Of a stretch of 64,000 nucleotides of DNA, positions 11,740-23,180 are shown in pieces. Origin of the DNA: Capra hircus. Lineage: Eukaryota > Chordata > Mammalia > Artiodactyla > Bovidae. Position 1 is the stretch's first letter. Every line of letters starts with the position of its first letter. The notes under the pieces are model-generated. The model was given only the letters and a program-made list of their open reading frames with translations. It had not been told where the DNA came from and searched no databases. A program made the translations under genes and the position numbers. The stretch is taken from the NCBI RefSeq assembly GCF_001704415.2, contig NW_017189774.1:186001-250000 (forward strand). The letters run 5' to 3'.

Positions 11740-12130
11740 GTTATAGCTTTCTAGAAGCTAGTTACCCAACCTGGTACAGGGGATACAAATTGGGCAAAGA
11801 TCCTGCCCTCAAGGAGCCTGCAGTCTAGTCAGGAGACAGGTAAAAAAACACAGCTATATAATATCCTAGGTTGATAAGCACCATGAAACAAAATGAATCA
11901 GGGTGAGGGGTCAGTGAGTGACACAGTAAGTGAGGCTGATGGTAGAGGCGCCATTTTTGGAGAGAGTGGTCAAGGAAAGTGTCTATGAAGATATGGCTTT
12001 TGAGCAGAACAGAGAATTTGGCAATGGAGCCAGCCCTGTGAAGATCTGGGGAAAGTATTACAGTCAGATGACCCAGCAAGTGCAAAGACTTCAAGGTATA
12101 AATGAGCTAATGATCTGGAATAGTGAGCAG
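11740..12130 (+). mobile_element. Old mammalian interspersed repeat, family not named
   Basis: The phrases CAAAGATCCTGCCCTCAAGG, GATAAGCACCATGAAACAAA and CAGCAAGTGCAAAGACTTCA match a common diverged mammalian repeat I know from many loci but cannot name securely. A short frame across it (11930-12151) is a shadow. Confidence 0.5.
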
Positions 12131-12239
12131 AGCATATCCTCTCCAAATTAATTTAATCAGAAAGCCTAGAAGTCAGTGCCAGGCATGAGAATTTTTTTTT
12201 AAACAATCCTCAGGTGATCCCAATGTGAGACAAAATTTT

Positions 12240-12572
12240 TAGTCCCCAAAGGTAGCTGAGGCCCCCTTCATTGGGGAAAACACAGGATACTGGCCCCAGA
12301 TAGCTGAGGTACATATCAAAGGAATGATTTCAGTGAGCCTAAACTCTTGCATCTTCCCATACATAGTAAAGCACTAAATTCCTTAACTTGGGATATCTGA
12401 TTTCCCTTTAGTTTACAATAATCTTTTGATGTTCAGACTACTTGTCCTTTGTTGCAAACTCCTATATATCCCAGCTCCCTGCTCGCCTCCTTGGAGCAGT
12501 TCTCTCAAGGTAACTTGAAATGCTCCCAGGCTTGAAGTTCCTAAAAATTCCCTCCAAATAAAACATAACTCT
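12240..12572 (+). mobile_element. LTR of an endogenous retrovirus-like element, copy A (forward)
   Basis: The block contains CCCCAGATAGCTGAGGTACA and GGAATGATTTCAGTGAGCC, a TATA-like CTATATATCCCAGCTC near 12461, and a polyadenylation signal in CCAAATAAAAC near 12560. The same series occurs in reverse at 13689-14050. The order core, TATA, then AATAAA is what an LTR would show. Family name uncertain; boundaries approximate. Confidence 0.65.
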
Positions 12573-13330
12573 CCAAAAAATCATTAAAGTTATACAAAAG
12601 GTAGGAATAATCTGACAAAAACATAGACGTCATCTGTGCAGATAATTGTAAAATAATATTGAGATAAATTGAAGAATATGGAAACAGATGGGGAGATATT
12701 CCACGTTCATGGAATGAAAGATTCTGCATTACAAATGTACTAATTAATTCTCCAAAACAATCTGTAGATTCAGTGCCAATTCCATTCAACAAAGGGTTGT
12801 GTGTGGGGAGGAGGTGTAGAACCTGGCATGGTGATTCTAAATGCATATGAAAATGCATAGGGCGAAGAATATGAATTGAAAAGAACAATATGGGGGGATT
12901 TTCTATATTATATATCAAGACGTGTTATAAAAACTACAGTTGTTAAGACAGTGTTGCATGAACACATACAGAAATGAAGTGATCAGAATAGAAAGCCTAG
13001 AAATAGACCCACTTATATTTGGACAGTTGTTTTCTGTAAAAAGTGGCTCTATAGAGCACTGGAGAATGGACAGCTTTTCCAATAAATGGTGTTGGATCAA
13101 TGTGATACATATTTGAAAAGAAAAAATTGGGCCTATCTCTCATTTATGCACAGAAGGCAATTATTAGTGTGTCATAGAGTTAAATGTGAAGGCAAATAAT
13201 AAAGCTTTTAGAAATTAATATTGGAGTGTATCTTCATAGACTGAGAATTCAAAATAATTAAAAACGGGACACAAAAAGCACTAAACAATCAAGGAAAAGA
13301 TGTTGGAACATAGTAAACAGCTGATTTTTA
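12573..13330 (+). mobile_element. Old L1 ORF2 fragment between inverted LTRs
   Basis: Diverged L1 ORF2 sequence in forward orientation. Translated phrases around 12950-13100 (AGACAGTGTTGCATGAACAC, GAATAGAAAGCCTAGAAATA, CCAATAAATGGTGTTGGATC) match the segment before the ORF2 C-terminus. All frames are broken. The right end meets a SINE target site. Confidence 0.75.
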
Positions 13331-13337
13331 TGAAAAG

Positions 13338-13540
13338 TGAAGTGAAAGTGTAAGTCACTCAGTCATGTCTGACTCTTTGCGACCCCATAGTATGTAGCCC
13401 ACCAAGATCCTCTGTCCATGGATTTCTACAGGCAAGAATAGTGGAGTGGGTATCCATTCCCCTCTCCAGGGGATCTTCCCGACCCAGGGATTGAACCTGG
13501 GTCTCCTGCTTTGCGGGAAGATTCTTTACTGTCTGAGCCA
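13338..13540 (-). mobile_element. Bov-tA SINE with 9-bp TSD
   Basis: Reverse SINE. TATGAAAAG is duplicated exactly at 13329-13337 and 13541-13549. A near-complete body and tRNA half are visible. Confidence 0.92.
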
Positions 13541-13688
13541 TATGAAAAGACCTCATTAAAAGTGAAGAGGCAAGCAATGTGTTCACCCTTACTGCTTCTA
13601 CTCTATTATGCATATTGCAGACAGTGATCACTGAAACATAGAAATCAGATTATATCACTCCCTTGCTTATGTTGAAAACTATGCACAA

Positions 13689-14050
13689 TGTGAGAACTGC
13701 AAGTTCAGTTTTATTTGGGGCAAAATGAAGACTGCACCTTAGGAGACAGTGTTTTGGGTCTCTGAGAAACTGCTTTGAGAAGGCAGGGGGAGAGCTAGGA
13801 TATATAGGACTTTTGCAACAAAGGGCAGGTAGTCTGAATGTCAAAAGATTATTGTTAATTAAAGAAAAGTTGTGTAAGAGTCTAGGCTCACTGAAATCAT
13901 TCCTTTGATATGCACCTCAGCTATCTGGGGCCAGTTTCTTATGTTTTCACATCCTGAGTTTCCTCAGGGCTCTCCATAGGGAGTGGCTGCACTCTGATGG
14001 CTGCTAGATGACAGATACTCTATTCTTTCTTGAGTTTTCTCAGGCTCACC
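13689..14050 (-). mobile_element. LTR of the same family, copy B (reverse)
   Basis: On the minus strand this block repeats the order seen at 12240-12572: the AGATAGCTGAGGTGCATATC core, then TCCTATATATCCTAGCTC, then AAATAAAACTGAACTTGC, ending in CTCACA at 13689. It is the better preserved copy at its 3' end. No flanking duplication could be matched. Left boundary good, right boundary approximate. Confidence 0.65.
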
Positions 14051-14229
14051 GGCTCACTTTGGAAAGCTATAATCCTTCATGACTGACATCCTTGTTTACT
14101 GATATGGAAAGAAATAGTCTGTTTCTTACTTAAAACCTTGCAAACTTCTTACCCTAGCTTATACTTCATTCAGTACCATTATCTTTTGTCCATTATAAAG
14201 GACCTATGAGAATTTGTCTACTCTGTCTC

Positions 14230-14455
14230 TCTTCCACTTTTCACTTGACCCTTTTACTCTAATCCTTCAGAGCTCACCTTCAATGTCTTCACCCCAGAAA
14301 AGACTTCTTTGACCATCTTATTTAAGCAGGTCTCCCCATTATCTCTTAGAATGTCCTGGCCTTTTCCTTCATACTCAGTATATATTTTCATTGTATGTAT
14401 CAGATATTTTACTTGTCCACTGCCTTTCTGTTTGTATTGGACTTATAAAGTATAG
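14230..14455 (+). mobile_element. L2 LINE 3' fragment
   Basis: The order TCAGAGCTCACCTTCAATGT, AAAGACTTCTTTGACCATCT, then TTAGAATGTC is the typical decayed L2 3' region in forward orientation. Divergence is high. Confidence 0.55.
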
Positions 14456-14458
14456 TGG

Positions 14459-14650
14459 GCTTCTCTGGTGGCTCAGCTGGTAAAGAATCCGCCTGCAATA
14501 CAGGAGACCAGGGTTCGATCCCTGTGTTGGGAAAATCCCCTGGAGAAGGGAATGGCTACCCACTCCAGTATTCTGCTTGGAGAATTCCAGGGACTGTTTA
14601 GTCCATGGGATAACAAAGAGTCAGACACGACTGAGCAACTTTTACTTTCA
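14459..14650 (+). mobile_element. Bov-tA SINE
   Basis: Forward SINE, well preserved: GGCTTCTCTGGTGGCTCAGC at the start and CAGACACGACTGAGCAACTT at the end. AGTATA occurs just before and just after it as a possible short TSD. Confidence 0.92.
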
Positions 14651-14659
14651 CAGTATATT

Positions 14660-14935
14660 TACAATGTTAATTTGTGCATATACCAAAGTGATTCAGATAT
14701 ATATATACACACACATATACCTACGTGTGTGTGTATACATTCTTTTTCATATTCTTTTCCCTTATGGTTTATTACAGAATATTGAATATAGCTCCCTGTG
14801 CTATACAGTAGGACATTGTTGGTTACACATTGTCTATATAATAGTTTGCATCTGTTAACCCCAAAACTCCCACTCCATCCCTCCCCCACTCCTCTCCTCC
14901 TTGGCAACCACAATTCTGTTCTCTACAACAAATGT
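14660..14935 (-). mobile_element. L1 3'UTR fragment
   Basis: Reverse L1 3'UTR with TATGGTTTATTACAGAATAT, GCTCCCTGTGCTATACAGTA and TCTGTTAACCCCAAAACTCC. It carries a CA/GT-rich segment whose two halves are complementary. Confidence 0.85.
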
Positions 14936-14939
14936 TTTT

Positions 14940-15435
14940 GAAGGGACTACTTGAATAAGTGGATGTGGGTCAAGCCATTGAGTGAGCAGATTTAGGATTG
15001 AAAAGAGAAGCCTGAGGTCATAGCAAGACTCTTATGTACATATATACTTTAAGGTTCCATAGAAATATGATTCAGGAGAACAGTTTTCTGTGTTTCAGCT
15101 GTGGCTTTCTTCGCAGTCAAGATAGAGATGGCAACATGTTCTGTAATGTCAACAAGTTTTTATTCCCCTAAATTTGCAAATGAGTCATCAGTTACTTCTG
15201 TCGATTTTCTCAAGTATCATATAACAGCTGCAGTTTGGAAATTACATTGTTTACTGAGTCAACTGTTGTTTCCTGTGATTGTCTAAAAGTGGTGTGTGAA
15301 CCATTTTGGCAGACAGTCTTCCAAGATATCTTACTAGTGGGCAAAAAAAAAACAAAACTGTCAAGAGAAATTAAGACGATGGTGGTAAAAGATGGCTGCG
15401 AATTGTTTTATGCTCTTCCCATTGAGATATGGAGT
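14940..15435. other. Unassigned sequence
   Basis: About 500 bases between an L1 and an MLT1 LTR. A 71-codon frame (15235-15450) is short and unsupported. Confidence 0.35.
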
Positions 15436-15439
15436 CCAT

Positions 15440-16066
15440 GCCCCCTTTAAGTGTGGGTGGGCCTGTGACTTCTTTGACAATTAAAGAGTATGGAAGAAGT
15501 GACACTGTGTTCTAAGACCAGTTCATAAAAGGCCAGGTAGATTCTGCCTGAAAGTGAAAGCATTAGTCACTCAGTCATGTCGGACTCTTTACAACCCCAT
15601 GGACTATTGTAGACTCTGTCCACAGAATTCTCCAGACAAGAATAATGGAGTGGGTTGCCATTCCTTCTCCAGGGGATCTTCCCTCTTTTGAAATAGTTGC
15701 TTTCTTTGAAAGCTCCATCCCAGGGTGTTCCTTCTCAGAAAACAACTGTCATATGATGAGTTGCAGTTCACATGTAGGTGCTCTAGTCACCTGTCCCAGC
15801 TGCATCTACCCTTGAAGACATCATAGCCCAGGGGTTAGATGTGTGAGTGAAGAACCTTCCAGGTAATTCCAGTTCATCATCAGCTATTCAAGTCTCCCTG
15901 GTCATATGAGTCTTCCCAGCTAAGGCCCTAGAAAATGTGAAACAATCCTCACTGTGTCCTGTCCAAGTCCTTGACCCACAGACTCCATGAGCAAAAATAA
16001 TGAATGGTTGTTGTTTCATAGGTTGGTTAGGGTAGTTTACTATGCAGTAGTAGTAATTGGAACAGA
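15440..16066 (+). mobile_element. MLT1 LTR (ERVL-MaLR), split by a SINE
   Basis: Forward MLT1-type LTR. Its start carries GGGTGGGCCTGTGACTTCTT and its end TGCAGTAGTAGTAATTGGAACAG, close to the MLT1 terminus. Middle segments such as GTGTGAGTGAAGAACCTTCC also fit. A partial SINE interrupts it at about 15548-15679. LTR only; no internal region seen. Confidence 0.8.
15548..15679 (-). mobile_element. Partial Bov-tA-type SINE lacking the tRNA half
   Basis: Reverse SINE body that stops at GGGGATCTTCCC. The tRNA-derived part is missing, so it is 5'-truncated. It lies inside the MLT1 LTR. Confidence 0.88.
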
Positions 16067-16247
16067 ATGAGAGAATGAACATCTTAATATAGAATGTTGA
16101 AAGATGAATAAATAAATGAATAGATTATATAAAGTTTCACAAGGCAGAGTGGGAAAAATGGCTTGCCAGCAAAAGCCTCATTTTCAAGGGTAAGTTATTG
16201 GATAATGCCCCTGGGTTATAAGACTATTAGTATTTGACCCGTAGTTT

Positions 16248-16475
16248 GTACATGCGTGTGTGCTCAGTCACTTCAGTCATGTCCAACTCTTGTGATCCCC
16301 ATGGACCATAAGCCACCAGGCTCCTCTGCCCATGGGATTCTCTAGGCAAGAAGACTGGAAAGGGTTGCCATGCCCCCCTCCAGGGGATCTTCCTGACCCA
16401 GGGATCAAACCCATATCTCCTGCATCTCCTGCATGGGCAGGTGAAATCTTTACCACTGAGCCACCAGGGAAGTCC
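16248..16475 (-). mobile_element. Bov-tA SINE with 14-bp imperfect TSD
   Basis: Reverse SINE flanked by TTGACCCGTAGTTT (16234-16247) and TTGACCCAGAGTTT (16476-16489). Body and tRNA half are both present. Confidence 0.93.
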
Positions 16476-16629
16476 TTGACCCAGAGTTTAGGAAGAATCA
16501 AACACTCCATTATTTTAATTACCCAAAGGTCAGTGTTCACCCTCAGGCATCTGGAACACAGCCATAAATCTAGAAGTGAAAATAGCTATGTATACAGTCA
16601 TCATCAACAACAACAAACCATATAAGATG

Positions 16630-16690
16630 AATCGATGGATGAGTGGAAGGATGGATGAATAGAAGGATAGATAGATGGGTGGATATAGCA
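16630..16690. repeat. GATG/GATA-rich low-complexity repeat
   Basis: An imperfect run of GGAT, GAT and GATA units such as GGATGAATAGAAGGATAGAT. Confidence 0.7.
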
Positions 16691-16724
16691 AGTATAGTGA
16701 TAAAGTAAGTACAGTAAAAGATTA

Positions 16725-17290
16725 ATTGTAGAATATACATACATGGGATACATTATATTTATTGCTGTGTAAACAAGTAACTCTAAAAGTTAATGTCTTA
16801 AAATAGCACACATTATTTCTAAGTTTATGTGAGCCAGGAATAAGGGCATGGCGTACCTGGGGTCTTCTGGCACAGAGTCTGTCACCAAGTTCCAATCAGT
16901 ACTGCAGGCATTTTAAAGCTTGACTGACGGTGGATCAAGTTTATTCAAGAGGTTTCTAATGGAATTCAATTCCTCCCAGACTAATGGCCAGAGACTTCCC
17001 TTGGTTCCTTGTCACATGGGCTCCTTCCTAGGGTGGCTCACCACAAGGCAGGCGACTGGCTTTCCTCAGGGTGATGCAGTGACTGAGCAAGAGAGAATGC
17101 TAGCAAGACAGAAGTCATGGTCTTCTGTGATCTAATCTTGGGAATGATACCTAATCCCTTTAACCCTATTCTACAAATGATAAGTGAGTGATCAGGGCCA
17201 GCCCACCCTCAAATTAAGGGGAATGACTATACAAAGTCCTCAATATCAGAATGTAGGGATCACTGAAGACGGGTTATCTTGGAAGGCTAC
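16725..17290 (+). mobile_element. Old mammalian interspersed repeat, family not named
   Basis: TATTGCTGTGTAAACAAGTA, GTTAATGTCTTAAAATAGC, CCACAAGGCAGGCGACTGG and CTTGGAAGGCTACCTGC follow the order of a widespread old mammalian repeat about 500-600 bp long. I cannot place it in a family from memory. Confidence 0.55.
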
Positions 17291-17294
17291 CTGC

Positions 17295-17765
17295 TATAGG
17301 GGGTCTGCTATAAAGTGAACATTTACATTATAAAATATTTTAAAAAATATAAAAGCTGAGGAGCATTTACATTATGAAATGGTTGGGGGAAATTATTATA
17401 CATCTCTCTACTTGTTCTGTACTCTGTGGGAAGCCAGAGCAAACTTCAGGCTTTCATGTGATCAGTCATACATAGTAAGGCACCAACTTAGCAGCATTGA
17501 GGCCTTTACACAAAGAGAAAAGCAACAGTTAATATATAAATTAAAGGAAGTGATAAATGTGTCTTTCTGACTTGCTTCACTCTGTAAGATGGTGTCTAAG
17601 TCTATCCATGGCATTGAAAATGGCACTGTTGAGAGACAGAGAGAGAAGGAAAAAGTCATCTAGGACTATGTACTGCTCAGGCAAGAAATTCCACTGAGTG
17701 CATTGCTGGGTGTAGGTAAATTAGAAGACAATAAAATAACAATAAACAGTACCCACAAAACACCA
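17295..17765. other. Unassigned sequence with a possible L1 scrap
   Basis: Mostly unrecognised. The stretch near 17560-17620 (GTGTCTTTCTGACTTGCTTC) resembles a reverse L1 3' fragment but is too short to call. Confidence 0.3.
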
Positions 17766-17767
17766 TT

Positions 17768-17925
17768 GTAAACCCTTTACACAGATTAAGAGATCTAGCC
17801 CACATAACAAAACAATGAGGAAGGTAATATTAATATCTTCATTTACAGATGAGGAATTTGAGGCACAGAGGGTTAAATAACTTTCCCAAGGTCATAATGT
17901 CACTCTGAAATCATCAAGATGAATT
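17768..17925 (-). mobile_element. MIR SINE, reverse
   Basis: CATTTACAGATGAGGAATTT, GAGGCACAGAGGGTTAAATA and TTCCCAAGGTCA are the reverse-complement MIR core. Confidence 0.85.
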
Positions 17926-17929
17926 TATA

Positions 17930-19930
17930 TTCATCCTTTTAAGAAGGCAAGGAAGCATGTACTATGCTTTAGAAACATTTCCAACAGAAAGAGATCAAAT
18001 AAAAAGCATTCTTGAGCTGAATCCTATAAACTTGAGTTATCTGCAATTTTTCCTTCTATGGAAAAGCAGCATTCTACTGCTTCTGAAGAGGCATTCCTTG
18101 ACCTCTGAAGATTCCCTTCTTCCTTCTTAAACCCCTGCCTTTCTGTTCCAGCATCCTTGCAGCCATGGCAACACACCAAGCTTGTGATCCTTACCTAGGG
18201 TTGTGAGATAAAATATAGCACTCAGGATAAACTGACATTCAGATGAATAACAAATACTTTTTAAAGTGTAACAATTTCCCAAATCTTGCACAGGACACAT
18301 ATGAAAAAGTATTCATTGTTTATCTGAAAGTAGACTTTAACTAGACACTCCAAATCTTTATTTGCTCATCTGGCCACCCAATCTATCATAGAACTTTCCT
18401 GTGGAAGCCGCTGAACCTCCCACGCCCCTTCTCTTTGATTCCCTCCAGGACTTTCTACCTTCCAGCTGAAGGAAAGAGGGACTGAGGAGTTTAAGCTCCA
18501 GCTGCCAAAGGCTAGAAAGGGCTGAGGAGTTGCTCCCAGCATCCACAAATAGCTTGGGGAGCACATTTTCCCATAAAAACAATTATTTTAATGGCGCCTT
18601 GCTCCCTAGTGCTATGGGCCCTATAGTCCAGCCATATTCTGGGTTAAATAGGCTTTTACCAACTGGCCTGCGAACCTTCTCATCATTTGTAACATTGTTT
18701 CCATGGGAAAAATGCTTCTCCAGTTCCAAGCAACTGACTTACAAACAAACTTTTGGAACAAAATGGTAAATTGGGGAAGACCATCCATTCTCCTAGAGTC
18801 ATTCAAAGGCCTGTAACTTCACTCCAAGATGTAAGCATCCTTTAGGACTACTTAGCATACCAAAGGGAGCCCACTGGGTTTGCCAAAAAAACTTTAATAA
18901 GCAAACAGACAAGACTGACAGATCTATAATAGACAGTCTGACTCCGCATTTGATTGGCTGCCCAGGCCAGTATTTACAAGGAATGATTTTTCCTTAATCA
19001 AGCGCAGGCCTTATCTGGACAGGCGGGACACTTATCCAACCAAGTGGGTGGTTATTGGGATAGCAGGTACTCTGTAGCTAATCATATGTGGAGTACCCTT
19101 TCACAGACACCAGCTCCAGAGGAAAGACAAGTTGATTTTTTTCCCTCCATTGTCTGAGACTTTCAATGTTTCACTGGTTCATTCACCTTCATGAAAACAG
19201 AGCAATTATGCAGCTTTCATCTGCTTCTTTGAAAGACATATGGAAAATTCTGCTTTCAGGAATAAAATGTTAATTCCAAAAAAGTACTTCAAGTCATTCG
19301 GAGAGGCAGCCTCCCATATTGCTGAAAATACAGGCAGCTCCGGTGCATTTGCATAGCAAATGTGATAGGAAGGTTATTTCAGAGACGCAAACCAGAGGAA
19401 TAAAATGTACAACGCCACCTCCCTTCTCATTAATTATTATTCCAAATGAAATGGAATGCCAGGAGCAGAGGGTGCCAGAAGTAGAAGACAGAAATGCATC
19501 ATCACATATTTAAAACCCTTTACAGAGTATAATAATAATTAAGAAATTATGACACTACTGATCTTTTGGAAGTAGTGTGGCCACCTGTTCACACCTTTAT
19601 TAATCACCAGTTTTCTTCTTCCTTAATGCTGCACGGCAAAGATGGTTAAAGGGAAGAATCCAAGAATGGAAGAAACATAATTTATATCTTATAGCAAAGT
19701 ATATTAAAATGCATCATTTTAATTAAGACTTTCACTAAAAGAGAAAGTCATATTTTAGGTCTGGTTTATAGCAAAATATAATTTGACTTAAAAGAATAGC
19801 AATGTCTATTAGTAATTATTATTGTTGATGTTATTAATTTGCTCTAAAATGAGCTCTAAGAGATTATTTTTTCTCCTTGGAGTAGCAAGCAATCACTGTA
19901 AAAGTGTGTTTACTGGGTGATTCAGAGGGA
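17930..19930. other. Repeat-poor 2 kb, unassigned
   Basis: No interspersed repeat recognised. The 19560-19930 part is AT-rich with homeodomain-like TAATTA/ATTAAT words, which occur by chance at this composition. Short overlapping minus-strand frames near 18358-18582 have no family resemblance. Confidence 0.45.
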
Positions 19931-19934
19931 TGTA

Positions 19935-20213
19935 TTCATTCAGGGCTATCAGCAGGGGAAAGGAAGGTACTGAGTTTCTCAAGGGTGGAGGGGTGAACTA
20001 GCACGCTGTGCAGGAAAGCTTGATCCCTGCAACAGATTGGCCGAGTTCCTGCCCAGGTAACTAACTGGTGTGTTACCTGACCCTTATGGTAGCTGGGGAG
20101 ACATTGTGCCTCATGATGCCGAAAACCCAGCCTCTGTGCACAGGTGCCAAATTGAATCTCAGAGACAGTTTTGGGTGAAGTAGAAAAAAATGGCTTTATT
20201 GCTTTGCCAGGCA
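19935..20213 (-). mobile_element. LTR-like element, left part, split by BovB copy 3
   Basis: On the minus strand it shows GCAATAAAGCC (a polyadenylation signal near 20196-20203) followed by sequence rich in CTG/CAG and GATTCAATTTGGCACC. It resembles the R-U5 end of a retroviral-type LTR. It continues at 22783 on the other side of BovB copy 3. The family is not named, and the assignment is inference from signal order. Confidence 0.4.
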
Positions 20214-22782
20214 AAGAGGGACACAGTTCAGTTCAGTTCAGTTACTCAGTCGTGTCTGACTCTTTGGGACCCCATGAATCACAACATGCCAGGCCTCCCT
20301 GTCCATCACCAACTTCCGGAGTTCACTCAGATTCATGTCCATCGAGTCAGTGATGCCATCCAGCCATCTCATCCTCTGTTGTCCCCTTCTCCTCCTGCCC
20401 CCAATCCCTCCCAACATCAGAGTCTTTTCCAATGAGTCAACTCTTTGCATGAGGTGGCCAAAGTACTGGAGCTTCAGCTTTAGCATCATTACTTCCAAAG
20501 AAATCCCAGGGTTGATCTCCCTCAGAATGGACTGGTTGGATCTCCTTGCAGTCCAAGGGACTCTCAGGAGTCTTCTCCAACACCACAGTTCAAAAGCATC
20601 AATTCTTCAGCACTCAGCCTTCTACACAGTCCAATTCTCACATCCATACATGACCACAGGAAAAACCATAGCCTTGACTAGACGGACTTTAGTCGGCAAG
20701 GTAATGTCTCTGCTTTTGAATATGCTATCTAGGTTGCTCATAACTTTTCTTCCAAGGAGTAAGCGTCTTTTGATTTCATGGCTGCAGTCACCATCTGCAG
20801 TGATTTTGGAGCCCCCAAAAATAAAGTTTGACACTGTTTCCACTGTTTCCCCATCTATTTCCCATGAAGTGATGGGACCGGATGCCTTGATATTCGTTTT
20901 CTGAATGTTGAGCTTTAAGCCAACTTTTTCCCTCTCCTCTTTTACTTTCATCAAGAGGCTTTTTAGTTCCTCTTCACTTTCTGCCATAAGGGTGATGTCA
21001 TCTGCATATCTGAGGTTATTGATATTTCTCCTGGCAATCTTGATTCCAGCTTATGTTTCTTCCAGTCCAGCATTTCTCATGATGTACTCTGCATATAAGT
21101 TAAATAAGCAAGGTGACAATATACAGCCTTGACGTACTCCTTTTCCTATTTGGAACCAGTCTGTTGTTCCATGTCCAGTTCTAACTGTTGCTTCCTGAAC
21201 TGCATACAGGTTTCTCAAGAGGCAGGTCAGGTGATCTGGTATTCCCATCTCTTTCAGAATTTTCCACAGTTTATTGTGATCCACACAGTCAAAGGCTTCG
21301 GCATAGTCAATAAAGCAGAAATAGATGTTTTTCTGGAACTCTCTTGCTTTTTCCATGATCCAGCGGATGTTGGCTATTTGATCTCTGGTTCCTCTGCCTT
21401 TTCGAAAACCAGCTTGAACATCAGGAAGTTCATGGTTCATATATTGCTAAAGCCTGGCTTGGAGAATTTTGAACGTGACTTTACTAGCATGTGAGATGAG
21501 TGCAATTGTGCAGTAGTTTGAGCATTCTTTGGTATTGCCTTTCTTTGGGATTGGAATGAAAACTGACCTTTTTGAGTCCTTTAGCCACTGCTGAGTTTTC
21601 CAAATTTGCTGGCATATTGAGTGCAGCACTTTCACAGCATCATCTTTCAGGATTTGAAATAGCTCTACTGTAATTCCATCACCTCCACTAGCTTTGTTCG
21701 TAGTGATGTTTTCTAAGGCCCACTTGACTTCACATTCCAAGATGTCTGGCTCTAAATGAGTGATCACACCATCATGAATATCAGGGTCGTGAAGATCTTT
21801 TTTGTATAGTTCTTCTGTGTATTCTTGCCACCTCTTCTTAATATCTTCTGCTTCTGTTAGGTCCATACCATTTCTGTCCTTTATTGAGCCCATCTTTGCA
21901 TGAAATGTTCCCTTGATATCTCTAATTTTCTTGAAGAGATTTCTAGTCTTTCCCATTCTGTTCTTTTCCTCTATTTCTTTGCATTGATTGCTGAAGAAGG
22001 CTTTATCTCTTCTTGCTATTCTTTGGAGCTCTGCATTCAGATGCTTATATTTATCCTTTTCTCCTTTGCTTTTCGCCTCTCTTCTTTTCACAGCTATTTG
22101 TAAGGCCTCCCCAGACAGCCATATCGCTTTTTTGCATTTCTTTTCCATGGGGATGATCTTGATCCCTGTCTCCTTTACAATGTCACGAACCTCATTCCAT
22201 AGTTCATCAGGTACTCTATCAGATCTAGGCCCTTAAATCTATTTCTCACTTCCACTGTATAATCATAAGGGATTTGATTTAGGTCATCCCTGAATGGTCT
22301 ATTGGTTTTCCTTACTTTCTTCAATTTGAGTCTGAATTTGGTAATAAGAAGTTCATGATCTGAGCTCCAGAAGTCAGCTCCTGGTCATGCTTTTGTTGAC
22401 TGTATAGAGCTTCTCCATCTTTGGCTGCAAAGAATATAATCAATCTGATTTTGGTGTTGACCATCTGGTGATGTCCATGTGTAGTCTTCTCTTGTGTTGT
22501 TGGAAGAGGGTGTTTGCTATGACCAGTGCATTTTCTTGGTAAAACTCTATAGTCTTTGCCCTGCTTCATTCCGCATTTGAAGGCCAAATTTGCCTGTTAC
22601 TCCAGGTGTTTCTTGACTTCCTACTTTGGCATTCCAGTCCTCTATAATGAAAAGGGCATTTTTTTTCGGTGTTAGTTCTAAAAGGTCTTGTAGGTCTTCA
22701 TAGAACTGTTCAACTTCTGCTTCTTCAGCGTTACTGGTTGGGGCATAGACTTGGATTACTGTGATATTGAAGAGGGACACAG
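20214..22782 (-). mobile_element. BovB LINE, copy 3, with 13-bp TSD
   Basis: A 2.5 kb 5'-truncated BovB, its 3' terminus marked by repeated GTTCA/TTCAG units at about 20226. AAGAGGGACACAG is present exactly at 20214-20226 and 22770-22782. The YADD box is at 20997-21008. Endonuclease, linker and RT parts are readable in separate frames (22547-22882, 21447-22148, 21051-21440, 20622-20987). An in-frame TAA at about 21052-21054 replaces CAA just upstream of the YADD block, and a TAG lies at 21447-21449. Confidence 0.96.
21447..22148 (-). pseudogene. BovB ORF2 remnant of copy 3 (linker and early RT)
   Basis: A 233-codon stretch with KCKKAIWLSGEALQIAVKRR and ASGGDGITVELFQILKDDAV, ending at the same TAG after LKILQARL as in copies 1 and 4. 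The following RT core resumes at 21440 in another open stretch, with RKGRGTRDQIANIRWIMEKA and FCFIDYAEAFDCVDHNKLW (RT palm motif). Confidence 0.85.
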
Positions 22783-23180
22783 TGCCCCTCAAAACTGTGT
22801 GTCCCAACCTGATGGGGACATAATGAGGAGTTTTATTGAAATTTTCAAGGGTGAGGTTGCTGATAAGGATCAGGGCCTGCACTCCTTTAATCTGGCCTCA
22901 GTTGGTCTCCTGATGAGTTTATCAAGGCTTTCTGGAATAGAATGCTGACATCTTCCATTTATCGGGGGTTTTAGTTCTATAAAGAGCACAAAAGATATCT
23001 TTAGGTGTTTCCCTTGAGGTGGAACTAGGACCCTGCCCAAGGTTGCATTATTGTTTCTTGACTGCTCCTCACTTGTCTCTGCATCCCCTCCCTTCCCTGA
23101 TTAAGATAGTTCAGATCTGCCCTTTGGAACTCAGGGATGCTCATGGAGGCTGATGGCTATTCCCTACAAACAAGAAAAGG
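22783..23180 (-). mobile_element. LTR-like element, right part
   Basis: Continuation of the element at 19935-20213. On the minus strand AATTTCAATAAAACTCC gives a second polyadenylation-like signal near 22830. The far boundary is not clear. Confidence 0.35.

Noticed and set aside
16630..16690. Possible CRISPR-like regular spacing in the GATG/GATA run
   Set aside because: A vertebrate low-complexity repeat without unique spacers.
19560..19930. Clusters of TAATTA-type words as a homeodomain enhancer
   Set aside because: The AT content alone produces such words; without conservation data the claim is unsupported.
20335..20904. 189-codon plus-strand frame, echoed at 32623-33192 and 37662-38231
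   Set aside because: These are antisense shadows of the BovB ORF2 C-terminal region; their similarity to each other comes from the repeat, not from a gene family.
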